64,000 bases of DNA. It comes from Gnomoniopsis sp. IMI 355080. Lineage: Eukaryota > Ascomycota > Sordariomycetes > Diaporthales > Gnomoniaceae. The stretch spans positions 124,001-188,000 of the forward strand of contig JAPEVC010000012.1 of assembly GCA_027946555.1 (NCBI GenBank), written 5' to 3'. The notes under the pieces were generated by a model. The model worked only from the letters and a program-made list of their open reading frames with translations. It did no database searches and was not told where the DNA came from. How positions within the stretch are numbered: position 1 is the stretch's first letter; every line of letters begins with the position of its first letter. Position numbers and translations under genes: made by a program. Shown here in pieces: positions 9,305-19,140 of this stretch.

Positions 9305-11916
9305 GGGTGTTTACTTTGGGGCTGCTTCGAAATGAAGTATCCCGGGTTATTTACCCAGTGTGCAAGATGCCTCAACTCGGAAGTGAGGATAGGGCAAGTG
9401 AGGCTAGGGCATTGGTAAAACTCCACGATCTACTGAGGTAGCGATGAGCACCTCATAACTGCAACGCCGTACCGCTGCCCTAAGCAGCGAATGGCATAAT
9501 GAATGAGTCCTATATGGATCGAGATCCTAATGTAAATGATATCTGTTTGATCGACTTCGAGAAGCCATTCGATCATTCTTATCATCGTACTGTAAATATT
9601 GTAAATTTCCACGCGGACTTTTGAGCAGGCTGAAGAACATATATATACATATGATCTCTGCATATACAGTGGAGCCGATGGCCACTTAGAAGCACTACCT
9701 GGACCCAACGGGTAGCTTCCAACTTCAAGCACACAGGAAAGGAGAGAAAATCATTGACATCGTCAGAATCAACCCATCATTCGTCAATCTTCAATATGTG
9801 CATCGAATTGTCCATTGCAACCTTACTTACTACGTGTACAGTACATAATCCTGATACAAGGCACCCTCCATCCGTCTGTATCATACTATGTAATTCCTAG
9901 GAGCACATCTCGGCAGGCACGGGCAAGCCTCTACGTCACTGACAAGGTTATTATTGATTGGAAAGGGAAGGGACGAGCCGAGACGCTTGCCAGGTTGCCG
10001 GGCCACAACAAACTTCTATTGTGGTGGTATTTATTAGCGCTGGATTGTAATTGGCACCTGCAGGCTCGGCGGGATGCAGCATGGTTCCAATGAGGTTTGG
10101 TTCGGGCTGCAGATGTCAAATGAGATTGGGCGTCAACGGCCAAAGATTACTCTATGACTGGCCCTTGTCTGGAACCGGATGCGAGAGGCAAGACAATGTC
10201 AGCCTGTCCTTTCTCCCCTTTCTACGGTACGATGACCCACGGCTGGTGAGCAGGAGGAGCAAGAGTGACTTAGTGGCCGCCGTCAGCGTTCTACTAAATA
10301 AGAAACATTGGACGAACGGGTTTGCTGTTGTAGTACCTCGCGCAGACCTGCCGCCAAGCCATGCGCCGTCGTGGTGGATGACGGAACGGCGCCTTGTCGG
10401 CGTTTGCGCTGCAATTCGCAAGTTTCGCTTCTTCGCTTTGCTGGATGGCTGACGCTGTGTGATGGGCAATCCGCAGCCTGCTCCGAGCCTGTCACAGCAG
10501 CCGAGATTGCAGTAGACGCGGCTGGATTGGATGATATTCCTCGCGGCTCGCCTGACGCAGATGCATGCCGCAGACGGTACAGACATAATAAGCATGTGCC
10601 TACCTACGTGGGCCGCGTGGTTGTCGCACGGCATCTGATCCAATGGAGCAAGACCTTCCTTTTTCCCGCTCGCGTGCCCGCATAACCCTGTGAACGTCAA
10701 TACTGCAATTGAATTTCTCTAGAAAGGCTATTAGGGCGGATGGGACGTGGTCATCTATATATCTTCAACAACGTCAGTGCCGGGTGGATGCAGGGCTGGC
10801 CAAAAGCGTGGCCATGATGAGCCATCAGCTACTCCTTGCCATCTCCACGGGTGATCGGCCGTGCGCGTGCTGTGAGATTCGGTAGCATCAAGAAACAGGG
10901 GCCAGCCCGTCAGGTCGCCAGTGGAAGTGCGTGACTGCAGTAAGAAGGCACACCATGGTGGATTCAAGGTGGATTGGAGGAGGCTGGGGACCGCTCCTTA
11001 GACTTCCCCCAGTCCCCGGAACTGGGAGGCTGGTGTCGGCAGACGGGTTGAACAAAAATGATCTGTGATCCCAATCTTGAAAGACCCAAATGAAACTTTG
11101 GAAAGGAATTTTACTCATACTCATAGATTCCATCATCTGTCCTCCCATGCTTCCAAGGTAACAATTCATTTACCGTAGTACTATGCGATAGAACAGCTCC
11201 TGGTGGCAACCCCAATAATAAGAGGCAGGGTTGAAAAGATGCAAACACCATGTGTGGCAGATCCCTGCAATTTGTTGTGCATTGCAAGGGAACCCCGCCC
11301 AACTTTTCTTCAAAGTAAACAACTGCAACCCGCACCAATTGCATCTTGACAGCTCACAAACAACAGCCTCCTGGTCCTTCTCCTAGGCTCTGCCAATATA
11401 GGGTCTTTTCCTTCATTGTTCTTTTTTGTCTTTCTTCCTCCTTGCTTTGGTCATTTGACTCCACATTGTCACGGCAACGATTCCCACTTCCCACTTCCCA
11501 CTCCAGTCTCCAAGATCTTCAAGCGATCCGGTCCACTACAGCAGTTTCCTTGCACAATACTCAGATCTCCCGCGTCAGGCATACGGGCGCTTTGCCCTGG
11601 GTCCTTTGGTAAGCAAGCTTGTCTCGACAAGGTACATCTAGATGTTTAGACAGGCAGGGTCTCCGCGTGTCTGTGCATACGACTGCCTTCTAGATCACCT
11701 GTCGATGGCGACCAAGACAAGAAGCTGACCTGTCTATCTCGACGTTGTAGGACTTGCGATTGCGAGCGTCTCAAGTCTCTGCTTTGCGATGGCTTTCCCG
11801 AGATTCCGCTAGACTTCTTGTTTCGTTGCCAGCATAGCGTCTGTTTTATCTCGAAATCCCCACCACACGAAGATCGGGCCACTCGGCCAGAGTCTCATCC
11901 CCGACACCTTGTCAAA
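9305..11916. other. Intergenic region, no supported gene
   Basis: About 2.6 kb with only short, domain-less open frames on both strands. It includes an AT-rich stretch with a TATATATACATATG run near 9642. The final 500 bases are pyrimidine-rich and are probably the promoter and leader of the next gene. Confidence 0.55.
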
Positions 11917-13977
11917 ATGAGCAGTCCGCCCCCTCCGCCGCCGCCTCATGGTGAGGCCCCCAAGACGACAGCTGGAGGAGGTTCGGGACTGCCACCCGGG
12001 AAATACGATGTCTTCATCATACCCGATCATTCAGCAGGCTCCGGCTTCCTTTACCTACCCTCTCTGCGAACAAATACGAACAGCTTTATTGCTGGCTTTG
12101 CCTCCGCCCTCATCATGGTCGTGCTTGGTCAGAGCATGGCACCCGCCTTCCAAGCGTGGTGGGCGAACTTTCAGGGCATGGGTAACGCCGGCATGCTGCT
12201 GCTCGTGATAGCCGTTGGACTAGGAGCTTGGTCACTGGGCCGCCAACAATCGACAGATGGCCCAGGTCAAGGAGGAGCAGATAGTGGGTTTTACTCCGGT
12301 GGAGGATCGATGCCTGGCGGCGGTGGTTTCAGTAGTGCTGGATCCAGTCCCCGCAGCGCACATACAGGATCTACACCAAATGGAGGCCCGCCGCCAAACG
12401 CTCACTCCCCGCCAGGTGGGTCGCAACCCAGTGCGAACAAACCAAATGGGTCGTATCAGCGACCTCCCCCTCAAACTCAAGCTCGACCCCAGCCCGAGCC
12501 TGCGCCCGAGCCTGAGCGTGAACCTGAGCCTGCACCCCAACCCCCTCCACCTCCTCCACCCCAGCCGAGCGCAGCTAAGCCACAGGCAGAGACACCCAAG
12601 AGCGCTTGGGAAAAGGCACGAGAAGAAGTTCGGCGTAATGAAGAAGAGCGAAAGGCCAAGCAGGCCGAAGAGAAGCGGAGGGCCGAAGCAGCCGCGCGGC
12701 TGAAAGAGCTCAGAGAGAAGGAGGCTAAAGAGCGCGCAGCACGAGAAGCCGAGAAAGCGCGCCGAGAAGCAGAAGCCAAAGAAAAGACAGAAAAGGAGGC
12801 CAAAGAAGCTCGAGCCAAAGAGCTTAGAGAGCGTCTGGTAAGAGAGCGCGAAGATCGACGTAAAAAGCTCGAAGAGGAGAAGAAGCGCAAGGAAGAAGAA
12901 GCGAATGAATCCCGCAAGTCAAGCGCGTATGCTTACTCTGGAGTTGGCGAGAAGACCAACCCGTGGCCAGCTGGAAAGCCGCCCACGGCGTCGTCGCAAG
13001 CAGGAAAACCCCCGTCACCCACAAAGAACCCCCCTGCCCCCACCGCAAGAACCTTCGTGGGCACAGAAGAAGAGACATACTCGTACCGACCGTATGACCA
13101 GCCAAAGCGGCCCGCCGGTCGTCGCATGTCCAACTCGGACAAGTCCGAGTCATCATGGGCTCCGTCCCAGTCAACGGCGCGTACGACGCCGCCGCCGTCC
13201 GTCCGCGGCCCATACTCGACCAAGGATCCCGACAAGATCGTCATCAAAGCAGTCTACTGCTTCATGAACCAATACGCCAAGACGCCCGCTTCGCAGCTCC
13301 TCTCCGGCGTCGGCTCAGTCACGGACGGCCTCATTCTTCGTATCACCACGGAGGGCCTGTTCATTGATGACGACGTCCGGGGCGTGGCGCAGCGCGAGTG
13401 GGATGTCAAGGCGTGGACCCTCAAGAATGTAGAGGTATGGTGTCCCGTGCACTTTCTGGCTTGTGCGATTGCTGCGAATTCTCCCCCGTCTCCCACTGGT
13501 GCGAATCCCCCTGCGAGTGCGAAAAACCTCAGTACTGCTTTTTTTGCCAAGACGATGGGAGGAAGCGCCCGGCTGCGCGCCGCGGAGAGAGGGGCCCCCA
13601 AGACGCTATCAGGCGACGACGCGGATACCTACCTCAACGACATGCTGGCCTCCTGCAAAGACTCCTGTCGGCTTGGCGACTGCGCGTCCAAATTTGGTGA
13701 TACCAACGACGCCTCCAGCGTGGCGTCCGGCTCGACCCGTACTAACAGCACCACACAGACCGGCGATTGGAAGGCCAAAGGACTCCACCTCCTGCGCGCG
13801 ACGATCCGAGACCAGGACGGAAAGCGGTACATGTTTGTCATTGGTGAAGAAGAGGGCTGGAAGGTTGCTGTAGGCCTGCAGCGACTGCGAAAGGGCACAC
13901 AGGTTCGTGCCCTCGGCGTTGCAGGTCTGAGTGGCATTGATACGAGGAACACTCTCGAGATGCTTGGTTGGGGCTAA
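11917..13977 (+). CDS. Proline-rich, coiled-coil membrane protein of unknown function
   Basis: Single exon, 686 residues from ATG 11917 (MSSPPPPPPPHGEAPK). The frame is open 33 codons further upstream, but the polyproline start follows a clear AAA context. Order: proline stretch, two hydrophobic segments (SFIAGFASALIMVVLGQSMA and MLLLVIAVGLGAWSLG, about residues 55-107), a Gly/Pro/Ser-rich region, a proline/glutamate block, then a long charged coiled coil (about 225-330, many AKEKTEKEAKEARAKELRER-type repeats). The C-terminus (about 430-686) is globular, with VIKAVYCFMNQYAKT, REWDVKAWTLKNVEVWCP, GLHLLRATIRDQDGKRYMFV and GWKVAVGLQRLRKGTQVRAL. I recognise no family with confidence; the C-terminal part could be a divergent PH-like fold. 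Membrane attachment by the N-terminal hairpin is inferred. Confidence 0.8.
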   Translation: MSSPPPPPPPHGEAPKTTAGGGSGLPPGKYDVFIIPDHSAGSGFLYLPSLRTNTNSFIAGFASALIMVVLGQSMAPAFQAWWANFQGMGNAGMLLLVIAVGLGAWSLGRQQSTDGPGQGGADSGFYSGGGSMPGGGGFSSAGSSPRSAHTGSTPNGGPPPNAHSPPGGSQPSANKPNGSYQRPPPQTQARPQPEPAPEPEREPEPAPQPPPPPPPQPSAAKPQAETPKSAWEKAREEVRRNEEERKAKQAEEKRRAEAAARLKELREKEAKERAAREAEKARREAEAKEKTEKEAKEARAKELRERLVREREDRRKKLEEEKKRKEEEANESRKSSAYAYSGVGEKTNPWPAGKPPTASSQAGKPPSPTKNPPAPTARTFVGTEEETYSYRPYDQPKRPAGRRMSNSDKSESSWAPSQSTARTTPPPSVRGPYSTKDPDKIVIKAVYCFMNQYAKTPASQLLSGVGSVTDGLILRITTEGLFIDDDVRGVAQREWDVKAWTLKNVEVWCPVHFLACAIAANSPPSPTGANPPASAKNLSTAFFAKTMGGSARLRAAERGAPKTLSGDDADTYLNDMLASCKDSCRLGDCASKFGDTNDASSVASGSTRTNSTTQTGDWKAKGLHLLRATIRDQDGKRYMFVIGEEEGWKVAVGLQRLRKGTQVRALGVAGLSGIDTRNTLEMLGWG

Positions 13978-15414
13978 ACGACGATGCGATTGACTGCGAA
14001 GAGAGACGAATCCGATGACCCATCTAGCCCATAACGATAGCCTGCGCAGAAGGGGCGGCTCAGCACTCGGTCACCAGGCCAGTCGACTCTCAAATTTTGC
14101 GGTCTCAGGGCCTTTTCACATGTCGAGAGGTGATTGTAGGACAGCAGTGAAGGAATGAGTTGTAAAAAGACGTCAAACACAGCAAAGCGAATAGCTATGA
14201 AAATCGGCAAAGCAGGGCGTGATGGACAATGTTTCTCACCTTACGGGAGCTGAAAGGCACAGATTTGTTGCATGGTTTGTTTGAATACCACGACACAGAA
14301 CGTCAGGATGGTCATGGGAAAGGAGTTGAGGGGTGCCTGGACGCTAAATACCTGTCTGATTACTTTTCAAAGACACGGCAGCGGGAGCACATTCCAGCAT
14401 CTGCCGCGCAACGGAGTTGTTGCATTCCAGAGGGACTTGTCTGCGCAGCCAACCGCATACAAGCAAGATTTCTTGATGTCTAATAGCGGTTGAACGTACA
14501 TGAATGCGATCTGCTCACCGTGAGGTAGACATGTTACGTATACATGCAATCAAGTATGCCTGTGGCACCGAGTCTGGGATCCACATTTTCATATGCCATA
14601 CTCTACTTCCATACGTTGAGCGAATCGTCATTGGCATCGGAAGATCTCTAGCAGTGGACTGTTACAGAGCAGATTGTTGACATGTTCAGCGCAAAAGTCC
14701 TTATGATTGGCAATATTAGGTTACCGAAGACAAGGGACACCTGTAGGCGACATGTCACATTGTTGCTCTCCCGTTCCCAGTTACGAGCGGTCGGTATGCT
14801 TAAGTACTTGTACGTCTCCTGCGGGACACATCAGTAAGCAGTCTTTGTTAGTGCACTCCACTTCCAACATCGAAATTGACACTTAGTAATATTCTACTAA
14901 GTACGGGAACCAGTGGATGTTTACTACGCAATAGATCCGCAGAAGTGGATAGAGCCTCCACCTGGTACTTAGTATGTTGGACCCTCAAAGCAGTCTTTGG
15001 TACTTGGAATACTTATACTTACCAGCGAAGACTGCGCAGTGGATCTTCTGAATGATATGCATTCCGTGGGGTCCTCGTCAAACAGGCCTAGACTGCTTCA
15101 GGACTCCACCAACTTTCCCGGATTTGCAGATAGCCTGGTAGCCTTGCGGTTTCGGGTAGGTCAAGATCCACTAATGCCCCCCCATTCCTAGCCCCCAGCC
15201 TCGTGTAAGTGCCGTTCAGCCTGATGCCCGGGGGGGAGGGGTGTGGGCTCCTGAATCATTGACCATATTCAAGGGCTTACACTACACGTGGCGATCAATA
15301 GTCACAGATCATTGAAGGGCTCGCGTAACTTTCCCTTGTTACCGTTCCCATGTGGCACACGCGATTCAAAGCTGAACTAGTCAGTTTCCGATAATTTCAA
15401 CGGCCTCCACCCAA

Positions 15415-15497
15415 AAGAATAGAACGGAAAAAAAAAATCAGGAAGAGAAAAGAAAGGAAAGGACAGCCACAGGAAAAGGGAGAAAAAAAAGGGGGGG
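15415..15497. repeat. Polypurine tract
   Basis: About 80 bases of almost pure A/G on the + strand, ending in eight A and seven G. It is low complexity, is not coding, and is a candidate triplex or nucleosome-excluding element. Confidence 0.7.
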
Positions 15498-15885
15498 TCA
15501 CACATTTCCCCTGCGTTGAAAATCTGTTGAGCTTGCAAGAGAAGGGCCAGTCTCTTACCACAATAGTGAGGCCCATGTCCTATAGGCTGCTTTGTAAAGT
15601 TGACAAAGACGCGTGTGTCTCTGCTAATAAACCCCCCACGGCCCGTCGCTGCCGGCCAGCCAACGGCAGCTCCACTTGGGGGCCCTTGTTGTTCGTAGCG
15701 AGCGTGCCAGGCATGCGTCTGGAGATTGATAACAAACGTTTGTTATTACCGAGTCATGCACAAAGCAAAGTTGTGTCAAACTGGAGTGACAATCGTCACG
15801 TGCCTACATAGTCCCATGCTGCTAAGTACTCTGTGTTAGAGGCTTGTTTAGTACGGACGTACTGTACGTGCCGTTTTAATACTCG

Positions 15886-15899
15886 TACCTACTTAGGTA
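15886..15899. repeat. Spaced palindrome TACCTA-CT-TAGGTA
   Basis: The two half-sites of the recurrent palindrome are separated by two bases. It lies 173 bases from an exact copy at 16073. Confidence 0.7.
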
Positions 15900-16072
15900 T
15901 GTACCTTACCTATGTATTACTGTGCAATAATAGACCTCACACTTTCTATCCTCTGACTCTAGGATTCCGCGACAAGCGCGACTTGCATCCTCGTTCTCTG
16001 TCAATCCGGTTTTGTTTTGGTTTGTTTTGGCGACCTCTGCCAACAAGCCTGTACTATAGTCGTAGCGCTTAT

Positions 16073-16082
16073 TACCTAGGTA
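16073..16082. repeat. TACCTAGGTA palindrome, copy 2
   Basis: Exact copy in the long gene-poor region left of the flavohemoglobin gene. Confidence 0.8.
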
Positions 16083-17748
16083 TACTCTGTTGTTGAGCGG
16101 GATGTGGAGACCGCAAGCGAGTTTTTTTATACTATTTTACTGCATAGTAGGTGCAACTCGCGATTGGGCAGCGTTGACACTTCCAAGAGGGGAATGAGTA
16201 GCATGGGCTAGGCGCGTTCATAGTGATTTAGGTGTGGTACTTGATGACAGTATACTACGTACCCACGCAAGCGCAGTAGATCCTCATTTATTACCCCGTG
16301 GACCTAAAACACGAATTTATTGCTTGCAGTACTCGCATTTTCGTACCCCGCCGCTCGGTTTCGAAGAAGCTCTAGGATTCAGACCACTACCGATTGATCC
16401 GAGCGAACCGACCCTGAAGTACCGACGTCCTACGAGTCAAACGCCATGTTCGCGGAAATCACCGCCGTTGTGACCCAAGAGTTGCGATCGCACCGGAGAT
16501 CGCGAGCTCCGCCTCCTGTAAACAGAACAATTTTCTTCTTTCTTCGCGTTGGCCGCGCGGGGGGTGGCATTCGCTTGGAGAATCTTCCGAGACAGCTACT
16601 GCCATGTGAGTTGACTCGCGATATTGGAGAGTGACCGGCGATCTGAAATGGGTCGCGGAGCAAACAGACCCAAGTCAGATCAATTGGCTTGGCCGAGACC
16701 AGGCGAAGAAAGGGGACTGGTAATCTTCCAGAATACCTTTTTTTGTCGAGTCAGATATGGAATGACCCACAGCACGGCACGGAGGTTGTACCATAGTAAC
16801 TACCTGACAAACAGTAAAAAGGTGTGGGCTCAAGCTCGTGTCAAGGTTTTACGAATGTGAATCGCGCAGGAGCAAGACGCAGATCACGAATGCGAACAAA
16901 AGGCAGTGATCGTCAATGAAATTCAACATGAACTCGAAATTTGTGGTATGTGCGCCCCAGATGTAGTTCCCTCCATCCAATCACGTTTTTGTCCTTGAAA
17001 ATGTGTCCCAAAATCTTATACCTGTCTTGTCGTATAAGTCGTAGAAAATTAAGACGAAAAGCCTCCGCAGTCGATGCGAAAGGACACAAGGGGGCTTGCT
17101 GCAGCCCCTGTTTTGACTTCTGAGCCCGCATGACCGTGACGTGGAAACCCCTGATGTCGGTTGCCCCGAGTGGAGTGTATAGAAAGTGGACTATTAGATA
17201 CTTTCCCCCGGAGTCGTGTTTGTCCCAGGGCTTTTCGCCATCGCTTGGCGCGGTATGCCACCCCCTTGGCTTTCACCTAGAGGGAGAGCGGATGGTCTCT
17301 TGCGGTGAGGGAGGCCCACGGCTCTGCCCCCAGCAGGGCTTGGCTCCTCCTCCTCCTCCCCAAGTTTCAAGTTCCCTGACACAGTTGCCTTGCCTGGTAG
17401 AGTAGACGACAGCGGTGGCTTGTACTGATACCGGCCAGCATAGGGCCGTCGTCGATGATTTGATTGTGCCTTACTGGATAAGATCTGCTGAGGTACTGTT
17501 CCCCCGACATGGGACTGCAGATCTAGCGTGAAAAGCTGGAGACATGTCGTGAAGCATACTCTCTTGATACTTCTGTCGTGTAGATACAGTCAGCTTATAT
17601 AAAGTTGCAAGAGGGTTGTCAGGTGATGTGAGTGATATGCAAGAGGGTATCAAAGGAAGTGGGGATCTTTGTGTGACCAATTTTCAAAAGCATGTGCCGA
17701 AAGAGGCTACGGCAGGATCCTCTCGGACAGATCCGCTATGACCGATCT

Positions 17749-19140
17749 TCAGATCCTCAGATCTTCAGGATGGCAAATTCCGTGCACGGGACAATGCATA
17801 TATGAAGAAAAAAAGAAAGAAAAAAAAGATGGGGAAATGAGATGAAACATACCAATACTGGGTGATGACAATGGCGTAGTATTTTTGGGCGTCATGTAGC
17901 CACAAACCGAATCCAACTTCATCTCGCCGACGCTGAACAGCTGCGTCCTGATGCGCTTGGTATTGACGCCCATGTCGACCAATTGCTGCATCATCGTCTT
18001 CATGAAGTCCTCGGGGCCGCAGATGAAGTATTCCACCGACGAGTTATCGGTATGCAAGAGCGCAGGCTGCACCTTGTGCAAATTCGTCCTGGAGTTGAAG
18101 TCATACGTTATGCCCTGGACGTCCCCGTGCTCGAGTTTGGTCTTGAATATGATTGTCTGCAAGTTGACGCATCTCCGCTTCAGAACCATCAGCCTCGTGG
18201 AAAAGGGCACGTTCGTCCGGCAGCCATGGATCCACGTGACGTGACGCTGTTGCTGGTCGTCTGTCACGGCGTTGAGCATCGCAAAGAGAGGGCCGACGCC
18301 ACCTCCTGCAGAGATCAGCACGACAGGCACGCTGCTGGGCACCGTCGTGTCCAAGTAGAAGTCGCCCGAAGGATGGCTGCACTCAATCTCGTCGTTGGTG
18401 GTGAAATCGTTGATGAGGATGTTTGATACCATTCCCGGGTCGTGGTAACATGTGCTCTGGACTGCTCGTTTGATTGTAATTCGGTATTCGTCGCCCCCGC
18501 GGGACGAGTCGGACATGGAGTACTGCCTCGTCTGGTGATAGCCGACCTGTGGCACAAATAGTCGTACGCTGATGTACTGTCCTGGAAAGTATTTGGGCAG
18601 GCGCTTCCCGTCGACTGGAACCAAGTGGAAACTGTAGAGGTCGTCGGCCTCGCAGACCTTGCGCTCTATCCTGAACTTCCGCCATGTTGGCCATCCGTAG
18701 CGCTCAAAGTCCTTGTAGATGATCTTCTCGCGGCCAATGAGCATGTTGGATAGGATCTTGTAGGCCTTTTGCCACGCCGCCTTCATGTCTGGCGTCAGGG
18801 AAGGTCCCATGAGTTCCTGAAACGTCTCGATGAGGAGGCTGCCGAGGATGTCATAGTGCTCTGGTTTGATTCCCAAAGTGCAGTGCTTATTGGAGATTCG
18901 TTCCAGCTTGGGGATAAGTTCGTAGACGTTGTTGATGTTGCTTGCAAACTTGAGGATGACAACGGTCAAGGCTCTGGCTAGTCGTCCGTCCTTCAGGTGG
19001 ATGAGGTTGAGGGTGTTGTTGAGTTGCGGGTTCTGCTTGACGAGGTTGGTGTATACTATGTCCGAGACGGTCTCACCATGTTCCCGTAGGAAGGGAATGG
19101 TGCTTTTCACCAGCTGGGCCTCTTTGAATGTCAAAGCCAT
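17749..19140 (-). CDS. Flavohemoglobin (nitric oxide dioxygenase family), divergent distal pocket
   Basis: 463 residues if unspliced, from ATG 19140 (MALTFKEAQLVKSTIPFLRE). The globin domain (1-140) has Tyr30 at the B10 position and the proximal His86 in ISNKHCTLGIKPEHYDILG. The FAD domain has GQYISVRLFVP and RQYSMSD, and the NAD domain has ISAGGGVGPLFAM and FICGPEDFM. Known reaction: NO plus O2 to nitrate using NAD(P)H. Oddities: the residue aligned with the usual distal glutamine (E7) is leucine, in LNLIHLKDGRLARAL, with His48 beside it. The protein continues beyond the usual end (RTQLFSVGE) by about 50 residues. A GTATGT donor at 17852 followed by a pyrimidine-rich run suggests the last exon is really spliced, so the 3' end is uncertain. 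Confidence 0.85.
   Translation of the reverse strand: MALTFKEAQLVKSTIPFLREHGETVSDIVYTNLVKQNPQLNNTLNLIHLKDGRLARALTVVILKFASNINNVYELIPKLERISNKHCTLGIKPEHYDILGSLLIETFQELMGPSLTPDMKAAWQKAYKILSNMLIGREKIIYKDFERYGWPTWRKFRIERKVCEADDLYSFHLVPVDGKRLPKYFPGQYISVRLFVPQVGYHQTRQYSMSDSSRGGDEYRITIKRAVQSTCYHDPGMVSNILINDFTTNDEIECSHPSGDFYLDTTVPSSVPVVLISAGGGVGPLFAMLNAVTDDQQQRHVTWIHGCRTNVPFSTRLMVLKRRCVNLQTIIFKTKLEHGDVQGITYDFNSRTNLHKVQPALLHTDNSSVEYFICGPEDFMKTMMQQLVDMGVNTKRIRTQLFSVGEMKLDSVCGYMTPKNTTPLSSPSIGMFHLISPSFFSFFFSSYMHCPVHGICHPEDLRI

Larger units (their letters stand above)
13978..17748. other. Gene-poor region, 3.8 kb
   Basis: No gene supported. It contains a polypurine tract (15415-15497), a TACCTA-CT-TAGGTA spaced palindrome at 15886-15899, an exact TACCTAGGTA at 16073-16082, and a G-run near 15229. 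Short open frames, including one starting at 16446, have no family match or convincing splice partners. Confidence 0.55.

Noticed and set aside
17700..17770. Repeated AGATCTTCAG/GATCCTCAG near the flavohemoglobin 3' end
   Set aside because: Only three short, imperfect copies over 30 bases; too little for a named repeat element.
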